Shown here piece by piece: positions 1 through 9,283 of a DNA stretch of 64,000 nucleotides (position 1 is its first letter; each line of letters opens with the position of its first letter). The stretch is from Symplocastrum torsivum CPER-KK1. GTDB taxonomy: Bacteria > Cyanobacteriota > Cyanobacteriia > Cyanobacteriales > Coleofasciculaceae. The stretch covers positions 1 through 64,000 of the forward strand of contig JAHHIF010000026.1 in the NCBI GenBank assembly GCA_019358875.1, written 5' to 3'. Below the pieces are notes generated by a model. It saw nothing but the letters and a program-made list of their open reading frames with translations, searched no databases and was not told the origin of the DNA. A program made the position numbers and the translations under genes.

Positions 1-92
<92 letters not shown>

Positions 93-112
93 GAGTTAAG
101 TTAGTTCCGGCT

Positions 113-138
113 CCGAAACGAAAATTTTAACGTTTCGG
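113..138 (-). other. hairpin in the 16S rRNA leader
   Basis: CCGAAACG (113-120) and CGTTTCGG (131-138) form a perfect 8-bp stem around an A/T-rich 10-base loop, 20 bases upstream of the mature 16S 5' end. It could take part in precursor folding or processing, but that role is inferred. Confidence 0.4.
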
Positions 139-283
139 TTCCTCTGTTTAGATTAGGTTGTCCAATGCCTGGTTCAACCTTGAGTTTTTTGACGAGGTTA
201 ATTTAGTCTAGTGCTTTCAAACTATTGATTTGTCTAGGTTCGGGGCGCTTTGGGAGCAGTTGTCTGTCTCAAGCGCATTTACC

Positions 284-312
284 AATATATATTCTCATTC
301 TTCAAGTGTCAA
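284..312 (-). promoter_or_regulatory. sigma-70 type promoter of the rRNA operon
   Basis: On the minus strand a perfect -35 TTGACA (307-312) is followed after exactly 17 bases by TATATT (284-289). It lies about 190 bases upstream of the 16S 5' end, which gives a typical rRNA leader length. No other good promoter is visible between 93 and 423. Confidence 0.75.
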
Positions 313-423
313 CCCCTTGGATGATTTTTTTTGAGATAGGCTGAAGTTTACTACCAGCATCATGTCTGGGCTAAGTTATCTCTAGAGACTTAATAGAGTA
401 GAAAACTCAGGAGAGCCAGTATT

Positions 424-1311
424 GTGAGCATAAGCGCTGTTTTACCGCCCCTTCTCGTTCTAGACCAACTTGTGCAAGGCTGGTTAATAGAAGATATTGG
501 TCGAGGCGATCGCACTACACAAAGCTTGTTAAGCTCAGGCGTAGGCGACGGACAAGCGGAGTGGACGGCAAAACAAGCCGGAGTAATGGCTGGCTTACCA
601 ATAGCAGCACGTGTCTTCCAGATATTGAATGATCGTGTTAGCTTTGTCCCAACCGTTGAGGAAGGTGACCATTGTGATCTGGGGCAAGTAGTCGCTCATA
701 TTCATGGTCCCCTTGATGCGCTACTGATAGGAGAGCGAGTGGCATTAAATCTAGCCATGCGTCTTAGTGGAGTTGCAACGCTCACACATAAGTATGTTGA
801 GATAATTGCCGATTTGCCAGCACAACTGGTAGACACGCGAAAAACAACCCCCGGTTTAAGACTCATAGAAAAGTACGCTTCACAGGTAGGAGGAGCTATG
901 AATCATCGCCTAGGGCTAGATGATGCGGTAATGATTAAGGACAATCACATTGCTGCTGCTGGAGGTATTGCTGAAGCGATCGCTCGAATTCGGTCAAAGA
1001 TTCCTTACCCCCTGAGCATTGAAGTTGAGACAACAACACTTAGCGAAGTGGAAGCAGCGCTAACACACGGTGCTGATATCATCATGCTGGACAATATGTC
1101 GATTGATTTAGTCAGCCAAGCTGTACAACTGATTCGCTCTTATCCCCATCCAATCAAAATCGAGGCATCAGGCAACATCACCCTCGAAACCATTCGTGCT
1201 GTTGCAGAAACTGGTGTTGACTATATCTCTAGTAGTGCACCGATAACTCACTCAACCTGGCTGGATTTGAGCATGAATCTCGACAATAGCTTTATAAGAC
1301 AATCAAAGTAG
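424..1311 (+). CDS. nadC: nicotinate-nucleotide pyrophosphorylase (quinolinate phosphoribosyltransferase)
   Basis: NadC converts quinolinate and PRPP to nicotinate mononucleotide, CO2 and PPi in de novo NAD synthesis in the cytosol. The 295-residue protein has normal family length. It shows the substrate-binding DTRKTTPGLR motif near residue 138, the conserved KDNHI near residue 173, and the C-terminal barrel motifs IEVE, IMLDNMS and EASGNI. The start is GTG. It is a single gene, divergent from the rRNA operon, with argS about 200 bases downstream on the same strand. Confidence 0.96.
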   Translation: MSISAVLPPLLVLDQLVQGWLIEDIGRGDRTTQSLLSSGVGDGQAEWTAKQAGVMAGLPIAARVFQILNDRVSFVPTVEEGDHCDLGQVVAHIHGPLDALLIGERVALNLAMRLSGVATLTHKYVEIIADLPAQLVDTRKTTPGLRLIEKYASQVGGAMNHRLGLDDAVMIKDNHIAAAGGIAEAIARIRSKIPYPLSIEVETTTLSEVEAALTHGADIIMLDNMSIDLVSQAVQLIRSYPHPIKIEASGNITLETIRAVAETGVDYISSSAPITHSTWLDLSMNLDNSFIRQSK

Positions 1312-1511
1312 GACTCGTGATTGGTTAACAAAATTGAAAAACGCTTAAAACAGAAAAACTTCAAAACCAAACTGAATCCCTTGAAGAACTAATCAGTGAG
1401 AAATCAGTAAGTCACAGTAAGATAACTTACGGGTTCACGTTATGTTATAAATACACTTCTTCTTAACAGCAAAGAAAACTAACGCTTGTCCAGAGCCTGT
1501 TATTTGGTGCT

Positions 1512-3269
1512 ATGAACTCGATAATTGAACAACTAAGAAGTAGACTTACTGAATCCTTAACTGTAGGGTTCGGAGCAGATTTTCAGGCAGTCGAGCCGAT
1601 GGTGGTACCCGCTAGCAATCCTAAATTTGGCGACTACCAGTCTAATATCTCATTGTCGTTAAGTAAGCAGTTGGGACAACCCCCACGAGCGATCGCAGAA
1701 AAACTGTTGCAACATTTAGATGTCACAGGTATTTGCCAGCCTCCTACTATTGCTGGTCCTGGCTTTATCAACTTAACTTTGGAACCAGCTTACTTAGAAG
1801 CACAGCTAAGTGATATTCAAACCGACCCACGCCTAGGAGTCCAACTAGCAAAAACGCCTCAACATATAATTGTTGATTTTTCCTCTCCTAATATTGCTAA
1901 AGAGATGCATGTGGGACACTTACGGTCAACAATCATTGGTGACTGTATTGCCCGCATTCTAGAATTTCGGGGTCACGAGGTCTTACGGCTAAATCATGTA
2001 GGTGATTGGGGTACCCAGTTTGGGATGTTAATCGCCTATCTTAGGGAAGCTTATCCAGAGGCGTTAACAACATCCAACGCTCTAGATTTAGGAGATTTGG
2101 TTGCGCTTTATCGGAAAGCTAAGCAGCGATTTGATGCTGATGAGGAGTTCCAAGAAACAGCCCGACAAGAAGTAGTGAAACTGCAAACGGGAGAAGAAGA
2201 CAGCCGACAAGCTTGGCAGTTATTGTGTGAACAATCCCGACGAGAATTTCAAGTTATTTATGACTTACTGGATGTCAAACTGATAGAGCGAGGTGAATCG
2301 TTCTACAACCCTTTGCTACCATCCGTAGTAGAGGACTTGGAGCAACTGTGCTTGTTAGTGGAAGACGCTGGTGCTAAGTGCGTTTTCCTCGAAGGGTTTA
2401 CTAACAAAACAGGTGAACCTTTACCTTTAATCATCAAAAAATCTGATGGAGGCTATAACTACGCCACAACTGACCTAGCGGCTATACGCTATCGGATTGG
2501 GCAAGATGGGGCAGAGCGAATTATCTACGTCACCGATGCTGGACAAGCGAATCACTTTGCTCAAATCTTTCAAGTCGCACGTCGGGCTGGCTGGCTTACC
2601 GATGAAGTCCAGATGGTACATGTTCCCTTCGGTTTAGTACAGGGAGAAGATGGAAAGAAGCTGAAAACTCGCTCTGGAGAGACAGTGCGGTTGCGGGAGT
2701 TACTGGATGAAGCGATCGCACGCGCTCGTACAGATTTTGAAGCAAGACTCCAACAAGAAGGTCGTGAGGAAACTGAAGCTTTCAAAGCTAACGTTGCTCA
2801 AATCATAGGCATCAGTGCAGTTAAGTATGCTGACTTGAGCCAAAACCGAACCAGCAACTATATTTTCAGCTTTGATAAGATGCTATCTTTTCAGGGTAAT
2901 ACGGCAGTTTACATGCTTTATGCCTACGTTCGGGTTCAGGGAATTAGTCGCAAAGGCAACATTGATTTTGAGCAATTGGGAGCAGAGGCAAAAGTCTTTT
3001 TGCAAGAAGAAACAGAACTTGCATTGGGGAAGCATTTATTACAACTGAGTGAAGTTCTCACTCTAGTGGAGGCTGACTTGTTACCCAATCGCATTTGTCA
3101 GTATTTATATGAACTGAGCCAGAAGTTCAATCAATTCTACGACCAGTGTCCTGTACTTAAAGCAGAGGAACCCTTGCGAACATCAAGGCTTGTGCTTTGC
3201 GATCTTACAGCTCAAACTCTGAAGCTAGGACTATCCTTGCTAGGAATCTCTGTATTGGAACGGATGTAA
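1512..3269 (+). CDS. argS: arginyl-tRNA synthetase
   Basis: This class I aminoacyl-tRNA synthetase charges tRNA-Arg in the cytosol. The 585-residue protein carries the N-terminal Arg_S additional domain, the HIGH-type motif HVGHLRS (about residue 134), and a degenerate KMSKS region (GKKLKTRSGETV, about residue 378), as is usual for ArgS. The DALR anticodon-binding domain is at the C terminus (YLYELSQKFNQFYDQCPV). The length is normal and the gene looks intact. It ends convergently with def, 75 bases away. Confidence 0.97.
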   Translation: MNSIIEQLRSRLTESLTVGFGADFQAVEPMVVPASNPKFGDYQSNISLSLSKQLGQPPRAIAEKLLQHLDVTGICQPPTIAGPGFINLTLEPAYLEAQLSDIQTDPRLGVQLAKTPQHIIVDFSSPNIAKEMHVGHLRSTIIGDCIARILEFRGHEVLRLNHVGDWGTQFGMLIAYLREAYPEALTTSNALDLGDLVALYRKAKQRFDADEEFQETARQEVVKLQTGEEDSRQAWQLLCEQSRREFQVIYDLLDVKLIERGESFYNPLLPSVVEDLEQLCLLVEDAGAKCVFLEGFTNKTGEPLPLIIKKSDGGYNYATTDLAAIRYRIGQDGAERIIYVTDAGQANHFAQIFQVARRAGWLTDEVQMVHVPFGLVQGEDGKKLKTRSGETVRLRELLDEAIARARTDFEARLQQEGREETEAFKANVAQIIGISAVKYADLSQNRTSNYIFSFDKMLSFQGNTAVYMLYAYVRVQGISRKGNIDFEQLGAEAKVFLQEETELALGKHLLQLSEVLTLVEADLLPNRICQYLYELSQKFNQFYDQCPVLKAEEPLRTSRLVLCDLTAQTLKLGLSLLGISVLERM

Positions 3270-3344
3270 GCGACTATGGCAAAGCCAGCAGGTTTGGGCG
3301 ATCCTTGTTGTACACAGAGCTAATTTTCTGAGTCAGTAGAAGTA

Positions 3345-3890
3345 TCAAGGGCTTCCATGATTCTGTTTGACAATGCGATGCTGATATTCTTGCTCAGTCA
3401 TCAGATCTTGCATACTCTCCACTCGATCCAAAAAAACAATGCCGTCGAGGTGGTCATGCTCATGTTGAAATATCCTTGCAACAAAATCTGTGAGTTCTTG
3501 CCGATGCAGTAGACCATCCCGACTGGTGTACTCGACCTCAACTGCCTGATATCTGGGAACTAGCCCTCGAATGCCAGGAATGCTTAAACAACCTTCCCAG
3601 CCTTGGATAACTTCAGTTGAGTGAGCAATAATTCGAGGATTAATCATCGCTGTCGGTTCCATCAGGGGGGCGTGAGGATACCGAGGATTTGGTCGAGACG
3701 CTACGATAAATAAACGATAAGATTCAGATACTTGAGGAGCAGCAATGCCAACACCGTTTGCTGCCAGAACACTTGCAATGAGTTGGTCAATCAGTTGTTG
3801 GATGCGCTCATCTCGAATGTTGTCAACCCTCTGGACTTGTTGCCGCAAGACTGGGTTGCCTAACTGTGCAATTTGTAGTGATTCAGCCAT
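3345..3890 (-). CDS. def: peptide deformylase
   Basis: This enzyme removes the N-formyl group from nascent proteins. All three signature motifs are present: GVGIAAPQV (motif I), EGCLSIP with the metal-binding Cys (motif II), and QHEHDHLDG with the two metal-binding His and the catalytic Glu (motif III). An ATG start (MAESLQIAQLG) is preferred over a TTG two codons upstream. The length of about 181 residues is typical. The 3' end faces argS. Confidence 0.95.
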   Translation of the reverse strand: MAESLQIAQLGNPVLRQQVQRVDNIRDERIQQLIDQLIASVLAANGVGIAAPQVSESYRLFIVASRPNPRYPHAPLMEPTAMINPRIIAHSTEVIQGWEGCLSIPGIRGLVPRYQAVEVEYTSRDGLLHRQELTDFVARIFQHEHDHLDGIVFLDRVESMQDLMTEQEYQHRIVKQNHGSP

Positions 3891-4240
3891 GATCAAGTCA
3901 AGTTCAAGGACGCGATCGCTAGTTGTTATGAATATGTCTACAGTTTAAAGCCCAATAGTTTCCCGTGGTTGTCTAGGAAAGTCAAAACCCTTGCACCATT
4001 CACTTACTTCTTTGAGAAGGCAGTTATGTTATTGACCATTGGCTCATCTAGATCAGCAACAACTGGTACATAATACTATTCTTGCAAAATGAGGCTATAT
4101 CCTAATCAAAGCCTCAAAGTACGTCAGGCAGATAGTCGCACGATCAAGATGCCCATACTGTAAAGCTTGAGGAGCAACTGCCCTAAACAGCACGCCTCTC
4201 GCCTCGGAGACAATGTTCAGATTACGGTGGAGAAAAGCCC
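3891..4240. other. intergenic region upstream of dnaA
   Basis: About 350 bases between the divergent def and dnaA genes. No convincing coding sequence, DnaA box or strong inverted repeat is seen. A reading frame on the minus strand overlaps the dnaA start and is judged to be chance. It presumably holds the def and dnaA promoters. Confidence 0.6.
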
Positions 4241-5623
4241 GTGGAAACTTCCCCAGATCAGCTTTGGAGCCAGGTACTGGAGCGTCTACAGTTACAGCTA
4301 AGCCGACCAACATTTGAAACCTGGATTAAGACAGCAACCGCTGAGCAGCTAGAAAATAACTGCTTAGTGATTCGTACTCCCAATCCTTTTGCTAGAAATT
4401 GGTTACAAAAGTACTACATCAAAGCGATCGCAGATGTCGTCCAAGATATTTTGGGTCAGTCGGTGGAAATTCACCTTACAGTTACAGTGGGGGATGATAA
4501 CGCGACTACAGCCGATTCAGATCTTTCTTGGTCATTTCCAATCACTCCAAACGTTTCAGAGAGTACATCAAACCACCAGCCTAAACTACCGGAATTAAAT
4601 CATAAGTACATTTTCTCCCGCTTTGTCGTCGGTTCAAATAATCGGATGGCTCATGCTGCCTCTCTGGCGGTAGCGGAATCTCCAGGACGTGAGTTTAATC
4701 CTTTGTTTCTCTGCGGTGGTGTTGGTTTAGGCAAAACTCACTTGATGCAAGCAATTGGTCATTACCGTTTGGAGCATTGCCCTGATTCTAAAATCTTTTA
4801 CGTTTCTACAGAGCAGTTCACTAATGACCTAATTGCAGCAATTCGTAAAGATAGTATGCAAAGTTTTCGGGAGCATTATCGAGCCGCTGATGTGCTGTTG
4901 GTAGACGATATTCAGTTCATTGAGGGTAAGGAGTACACCCAAGAGGAGTTTTTTCATACGTTCAATACCTTGCATGAAGCGGGTAAGCAAGTTGTCTTAG
5001 CCTCAGATCGTCCTCCTAACCAGATTAATCGCTTGCAAGATCGCCTTTCGTCTCGCTTTTCTATGGGTTTGATTGCTGATATTCAGCCGCCAGATTTGGA
5101 GACACGCATGGCAATTTTACAAAAGAAGGCGGAATACGAAAATATGCGTCTGCCACGCTCAGTAATTGAATACATTGCGACTAACTACACCTCAAATATT
5201 CGAGAACTAGAGGGGGCACTGATTCGAGCTGTAGCTTATATCTCAATTTCCGGATTACCGATGAACGTTGAGAACATTGCACCGATTTTAAATCCACCAG
5301 CACAGAGGGTGCAGGCTTCTCCGGAAACAATATTGATGACTGTATCAGATGCCTTCAATATTTCTGCTGAAGACTTGAAGGGTAACTCTCGGCGCCGAGA
5401 AATTAGTTGGGCTAGGCAAATTGGGATGTATTTGATGCGGCAACACACGGACTTGAGCTTACCGCGAATTGGTGAGGAATTTGGCGGAAAAGACCACACT
5501 ACTGTAATGTACAGTTGCGACAAAATTGCACAGTTACGGGAAAGTGATGCCACATTGGCTCAAACACTGCGTCAACTAAGCGATCGCATTAACCTAACTA
5601 GCAGAACCCAAAGCCAAGGCTGA
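4241..5623 (+). CDS. dnaA: chromosomal replication initiator DnaA
   Basis: This AAA+ initiator binds DnaA boxes and opens the origin. The 460-residue protein has the four usual domains: an N-terminal interaction domain (DQLWSQVLERLQ), a variable linker (about residues 90-120), an AAA+ domain with Walker A GGVGLGKTH (about residue 160) and Walker B VLLVDDIQF, and a C-terminal helix-turn-helix with the signature GKDHTTVMYSC (about residue 415). The start is GTG. The nearby DnaA-box cluster and dnaN downstream suggest the replication origin. Confidence 0.98.
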   Translation: METSPDQLWSQVLERLQLQLSRPTFETWIKTATAEQLENNCLVIRTPNPFARNWLQKYYIKAIADVVQDILGQSVEIHLTVTVGDDNATTADSDLSWSFPITPNVSESTSNHQPKLPELNHKYIFSRFVVGSNNRMAHAASLAVAESPGREFNPLFLCGGVGLGKTHLMQAIGHYRLEHCPDSKIFYVSTEQFTNDLIAAIRKDSMQSFREHYRAADVLLVDDIQFIEGKEYTQEEFFHTFNTLHEAGKQVVLASDRPPNQINRLQDRLSSRFSMGLIADIQPPDLETRMAILQKKAEYENMRLPRSVIEYIATNYTSNIRELEGALIRAVAYISISGLPMNVENIAPILNPPAQRVQASPETILMTVSDAFNISAEDLKGNSRRREISWARQIGMYLMRQHTDLSLPRIGEEFGGKDHTTVMYSCDKIAQLRESDATLAQTLRQLSDRINLTSRTQSQG

Positions 5624-5625
5624 AA

Positions 5626-5661
5626 GCTTCAGGGCTTTGCTAAACACTACTTTCCTGAAGC
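5626..5661. other. inverted repeat just after dnaA
   Basis: GCTTCAGG (5626-5633) pairs perfectly with CCTGAAGC (5654-5661) across a 20-base loop, immediately after the dnaA stop codon. There is no T-run after it, so it is a weak terminator candidate at best. Confidence 0.3.
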
Positions 5662-5815
5662 CGTTATACTACTAAACCGAAGCTTGTTACTAAAAAGCAC
5701 AAGGCTAATTAAACAGACTGTTGCTTACAGAATCCTTAGAAAAAAGCTGTATAAAGCCTTATCAATGTGACCATGAGGTTTGCTAAGTATAAATACTTGA
5801 TAAAAAATGTTTAAT

Positions 5816-5898
5816 TTTTCCACAGCTTTTCCACAACTTTTTAGTTCTTAAACTATTAACTATCAAGGCATGAACACACTTTTTCCACATTTTCCACA
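5816..5898. other. DnaA-box cluster, probable replication origin (oriC)
   Basis: Four identical TTTTCCACA boxes on the plus strand lie at 5816-5824, 5827-5835, 5881-5889 and 5890-5898. They form two close tandem pairs in an A/T-rich, gene-free stretch between dnaA and dnaN. TTTTCCACA is a known cyanobacterial variant of the DnaA box, and the dnaA-dnaN interval is a classic origin position. Not every cyanobacterium initiates here, so function is inferred. Confidence 0.75.
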
Positions 5899-6115
5899 GC
5901 CTAAACATCCATGAGTATTTTTTGCGTTTGATAGAGAAGGCAAGTAACAAAGTTTCAGTAATTGCCTACTTTCTCGAAACACAGTTGAGTAAAGACTGGG
6001 TCAAGCCGGAGAAAGAACTGAGCATTGACCAGAACCAATCGCAGCACTATCCTGATAAAGCTCTGCTATGCAGTCGTGCTAGTTGAGCAACAACAAGTTA
6101 GATATTAAAACTTCT

Positions 6116-7354
6116 ATGAAACTGATTTGTACCCAAAGTGACCTCAATACTAATCTCTCATTAGTAAGTCGTGCAGTTCCCTCTCGTCCTACTCATCCTG
6201 TGTTGGGTAATGTCTTATTAGCAGCAGACACAAAAACTCAACGGGTACGTTTGACCGCTTTTGATCTCAGCCTTGGCATTCAAACAAGCTTTGCTGCCCG
6301 GGTAGAGGCAGATGGTGAAATCACTATACCTGCTAAGCTTTTGAACGATATTGTCTCGCGTCTACCAGAGGGAGAAATTACTCTAGAGGAAAAAGCAGGA
6401 GAAGCGACAAACTTTAGTGCAGCAGCTTCCAATGGCGAAGTGGACAGCGATAGCATGATTGTGACATTGACTTCTGTTTCAGGACGCTATCAAATGCGAG
6501 GAATGGGTGCAGGAGAGTTTCCAGAACTTCCTAATGTTGAGGCAGGCGTTGCTGTTAATCTTCCAGTAGAAGCCCTGATAGAGGGCTTAAGGGGTTCATT
6601 ATTTGCTACCAGTTCTGATGAAACCAAGCAGGTACTCACAGGAGTTCACTTGATCATGCAGCAAGATAGTCTAGAATTTGCTGCTACGGATGGTCATCGA
6701 TTGGCAGTTGTACAAACTGTGAATCAAAGTCCTGTGGATGACGATACTGTGGAGACATCAGAAAAGCCAGCAGTAGCAACATCAGGAGTATCTGATAGCT
6801 CTGAGTTAGAGTTTACGTTACCAGCAAGAGCGTTACGAGAGCTAGAACGAATGTTGGGGATGCGTCAATCGACTGAGGGGGTTGCGCTTCACGTTGAGCA
6901 GGGTCAGATTGTTTTCCAGGCGGGAGACCATCGCTTAACTAGCCGCACTCTCGAAGGGCAGTACCCAGCCTACCGTCAACTCATTCCGCGCCAGTTCCAG
7001 CGCCAGATTACAATTGAACGGCGTCAACTGCTGAGTGCGGTAGAACGAATTGCTGTACTAGCTGACCAGAAGAATAATATTGTCAAGTTTAGTATTGACA
7101 GCGTTAACCAACAGCTTTCTATATCTGTGGAAGCTCAAGATGTTGGTAGTGGTCAAGAATCAATGCCAGTAGAGGTATCTGGTGAGAGCATAGAAATTGC
7201 GTTTAATGTCAAGTATTTAATTGATGGATTGAAGGCGCTTTCTACCTCTCACATTCAGATGCAGATGAATGCAGCGAATAGTCCTGTAATTCTGACACCA
7301 CTAGGTGGACTAAAAATGACCTATTTAATCATGCCAGTCCAAATTAGGGCATGA
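6116..7354 (+). CDS. dnaN: DNA polymerase III beta subunit (sliding clamp)
   Basis: DnaN is the ring-shaped processivity clamp of the replicase. The ATG at 6116 (MKLICTQSDLNTNLS) matches the usual start, so a longer TTG-initiated frame from 6083 is not used. Three clamp domains are present, ending in LTPLGGLKMTYLIMPVQ. At 412 residues it is longer than the ~366-residue E. coli protein. The extra length sits in acidic, low-complexity insertions near residues 95-120 and 205-240. It lies downstream of dnaA and the DnaA boxes. Confidence 0.96.
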   Translation: MKLICTQSDLNTNLSLVSRAVPSRPTHPVLGNVLLAADTKTQRVRLTAFDLSLGIQTSFAARVEADGEITIPAKLLNDIVSRLPEGEITLEEKAGEATNFSAAASNGEVDSDSMIVTLTSVSGRYQMRGMGAGEFPELPNVEAGVAVNLPVEALIEGLRGSLFATSSDETKQVLTGVHLIMQQDSLEFAATDGHRLAVVQTVNQSPVDDDTVETSEKPAVATSGVSDSSELEFTLPARALRELERMLGMRQSTEGVALHVEQGQIVFQAGDHRLTSRTLEGQYPAYRQLIPRQFQRQITIERRQLLSAVERIAVLADQKNNIVKFSIDSVNQQLSISVEAQDVGSGQESMPVEVSGESIEIAFNVKYLIDGLKALSTSHIQMQMNAANSPVILTPLGGLKMTYLIMPVQIRA

Positions 7355-7395
7355 TGGCTCCTACTCAATCTCTATTGCTGTGATTGAAAAAAATT

Positions 7396-7444
7396 AACCG
7401 ACTTATATGCCAAAGAGAGCCTCTAGAATATAAGTCGGTTTTAG
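7396..7444. terminator. bidirectional intrinsic terminator between dnaN and the ArsA gene
   Basis: A perfect 13-bp stem is formed by AACCGACTTATAT (7396-7408) and ATATAAGTCGGTT (7428-7440). It is followed by T's on the plus strand and preceded by an A-run that gives T's on the minus strand. It sits between two convergent genes and can serve both. Confidence 0.9.
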
Positions 7445-7475
7445 TTACTTAATAAGGATGGGCAAATAGGGTTGA

Positions 7476-8663
7476 TTATCTACTAACTGCATCAGCAAAC
7501 CGAATCTTGAGGTAGTCTTCCTCCATCTTGGCTCCTGTAGGTTGCAGAGCGGCTAAGGCTTGCGGGAGTACTAAGTTGCGTCGATGATTCCCAATCCGAA
7601 CATTTAGTTCATCACCCGTTTTATTTAGCTGGATGTGGTCTTTCGGTATGCCTGGAAGATAGAGTTCCAAGCTGTACTGATTCTGGTCTTGTACAACTCT
7701 AATTGTGTTTTCCTTATAGTAGACCTGGGTCGGGTCTTCTGAAGCGTATAGTGTTTCTTTGAGTCGCTCTAGAGCTTCTAGACCACACATCTCTTCAGAG
7801 AAAAGAGGAACTTCTTTGACTGGCAGAGGATGGAAATTTTCGTGAATTTCTTGCCGATACTGCTGCTGATTTTCCTTCCAGCGCTGAAAGAAGGGGTCAG
7901 TGACTTGGTCAGGAATAATCCGATTAGCGACTACTAAATCTGTAGCGACGTTGTACAGGCTTAAGTAAGCATGAGCGCGTAAAGATTCTTTGATCACCAT
8001 TTTCTCAGGATTGGTGACTAGACGCACAGAGGTCTGTGTATTGTCAGTTAAGACTTTTTCCAGCGCTTCAATCTGCTCATAAAATTCGTAAGGAGCATCC
8101 ATTACCTCTTTATCCGGCAAGGAAAAGCCAGCAATTGGCTTGAATAGAGGTTCAACTAGCGGTCTAAGCGCTACCGACATTTTCTGTAGTGGTTTGTAAA
8201 AGCGGCGCATATACCAACCACTGACTTCTGGTAAGCTGAGTAATCGCAATGCTGTGCCTGTGGGAGCCGAGTCAATGATCAAAACGTCATACTCTTTTTC
8301 GTCGTAGTGCCGTTTCATTCTTACCAGACCGAAGATTTCATCCATCCCTGGAAGAATTGCTAATTCTTCTGCCTGAACAGCATCCAATCCCCGTGCTTGC
8401 AAAACTTGGGTAATGTAGCGCTTGACAGCCCCCCAGTTCCCTTCTAGTTCCATGAGAGCATCAAGTTCGGCTCCCCAGAGGTTGGAGCGGATTAATCGGG
8501 GTTCGTGGCTGAGTTCGATGTCGAAACTATCGGCTAAAGAGTGAGCAGGGTCAGTACTTAGGACAAGTGTTCGATAGCCCAGTTCAGCACAACGGAGACC
8601 TGTAGCAGCAGCAACGGAGGTCTTGCCGACTCCACCTTTGCCGGTCATGAGAATTACACGCAT
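7476..8663 (-). CDS. ArsA/Get3-family ATPase with C-terminal Hsp20-like domain
   Basis: A deviant-Walker P-loop ATPase of the ArsA/Get3/TRC40 family. The N-terminal motif MTGKGGVGKTSVAAATG (from residue 6) is followed by a DTAHS-like switch (STDPAHSLADSF) and IIDSAPTGTALR. The last ~80 residues (NQYSLELYLPGIPKD onward) look like the ArsA_HSP20 domain found in cyanobacterial and plastid homologues. No arsenite pump or arsR gene is next to it, so arsenic transport is unlikely. A client-protein targeting or ATPase role is more plausible, but the substrate is unknown. Confidence 0.88.
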   Translation of the reverse strand: MRVILMTGKGGVGKTSVAAATGLRCAELGYRTLVLSTDPAHSLADSFDIELSHEPRLIRSNLWGAELDALMELEGNWGAVKRYITQVLQARGLDAVQAEELAILPGMDEIFGLVRMKRHYDEKEYDVLIIDSAPTGTALRLLSLPEVSGWYMRRFYKPLQKMSVALRPLVEPLFKPIAGFSLPDKEVMDAPYEFYEQIEALEKVLTDNTQTSVRLVTNPEKMVIKESLRAHAYLSLYNVATDLVVANRIIPDQVTDPFFQRWKENQQQYRQEIHENFHPLPVKEVPLFSEEMCGLEALERLKETLYASEDPTQVYYKENTIRVVQDQNQYSLELYLPGIPKDHIQLNKTGDELNVRIGNHRRNLVLPQALAALQPTGAKMEEDYLKIRFADAVSR

Positions 8664-8728
8664 GGGAGTTAATTAAGACACAGTTGCTTGCGTCTGCCTC
8701 AAAAGGTTTTATATTATTTATTATCTAT

Positions 8729-9115
8729 TTAACCTTTTTTAAAGAAAAAGTGCTGCTTCAGGACATCTAGGCGATCGCAATCCCAGTAGTCAATATGAGA
8801 GATAATTAGCTCCTCGGCATTGAGCTTCAACTCACTCCAGCCTGAAATGGCAATTCGAGGCTGCCAAGGTAAAGGGGTAGTCCAGCTAAGTGTCCAACGA
8901 GTCTTGATGAGGTCTTCTATTTGCTGAATCTCATGCAGATCCATCTTGGGAGCACGAAACCAGTTATTTATAAAGTTGATCATCTGCTTATAGCGATCAA
9001 CACCACGGAACTGGTTAAGCGGGTCTTTAAAGAAAACATCTTTGGCGTAGATGCTGTAGGTTTGGTTAACCGGGAAGCGTTGATAGTCTTCTTTGAGAAT
9101 CTGAATGATGTCCAT
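8729..9115 (-). CDS. DUF2358 family protein (NTF2-like fold)
   Basis: The 128-residue soluble protein has the features of the DUF2358 family common in cyanobacteria and plastids: IYAKDVFFKDPLNQFRG near residue 22, then an aromatic-rich stretch (TRWTLSWTTPLPW) typical of the SnoaL/NTF2-like cone fold. No catalytic residues are evident and the function is unknown. It is on the same strand as, and 65 bases upstream of, the ArsA-type gene, so they may be co-transcribed. Confidence 0.8.
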   Translation of the reverse strand: MDIIQILKEDYQRFPVNQTYSIYAKDVFFKDPLNQFRGVDRYKQMINFINNWFRAPKMDLHEIQQIEDLIKTRWTLSWTTPLPWQPRIAISGWSELKLNAEELIISHIDYWDCDRLDVLKQHFFFKKG

Positions 9116-9283
9116 TGCGTTTGAGTGGATTTCTACTCCACTTATATAGCAACGGTAATTTTCTTAGAAGATTTTTAGGAACGCTTGAACAAGAAAAGGC
9201 AGAGGGATTGCGTAAGATTAAGCGATCACCTGCGCCAGGGATGAACGTTAAAAAGGGCTGTATTCACAACCCGGATACAAATT

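Noticed and set aside
4095..4313. 72-codon minus-strand frame across the dnaA start
   Set aside because: It overlaps dnaA, has no recognisable protein and no ribosome site.
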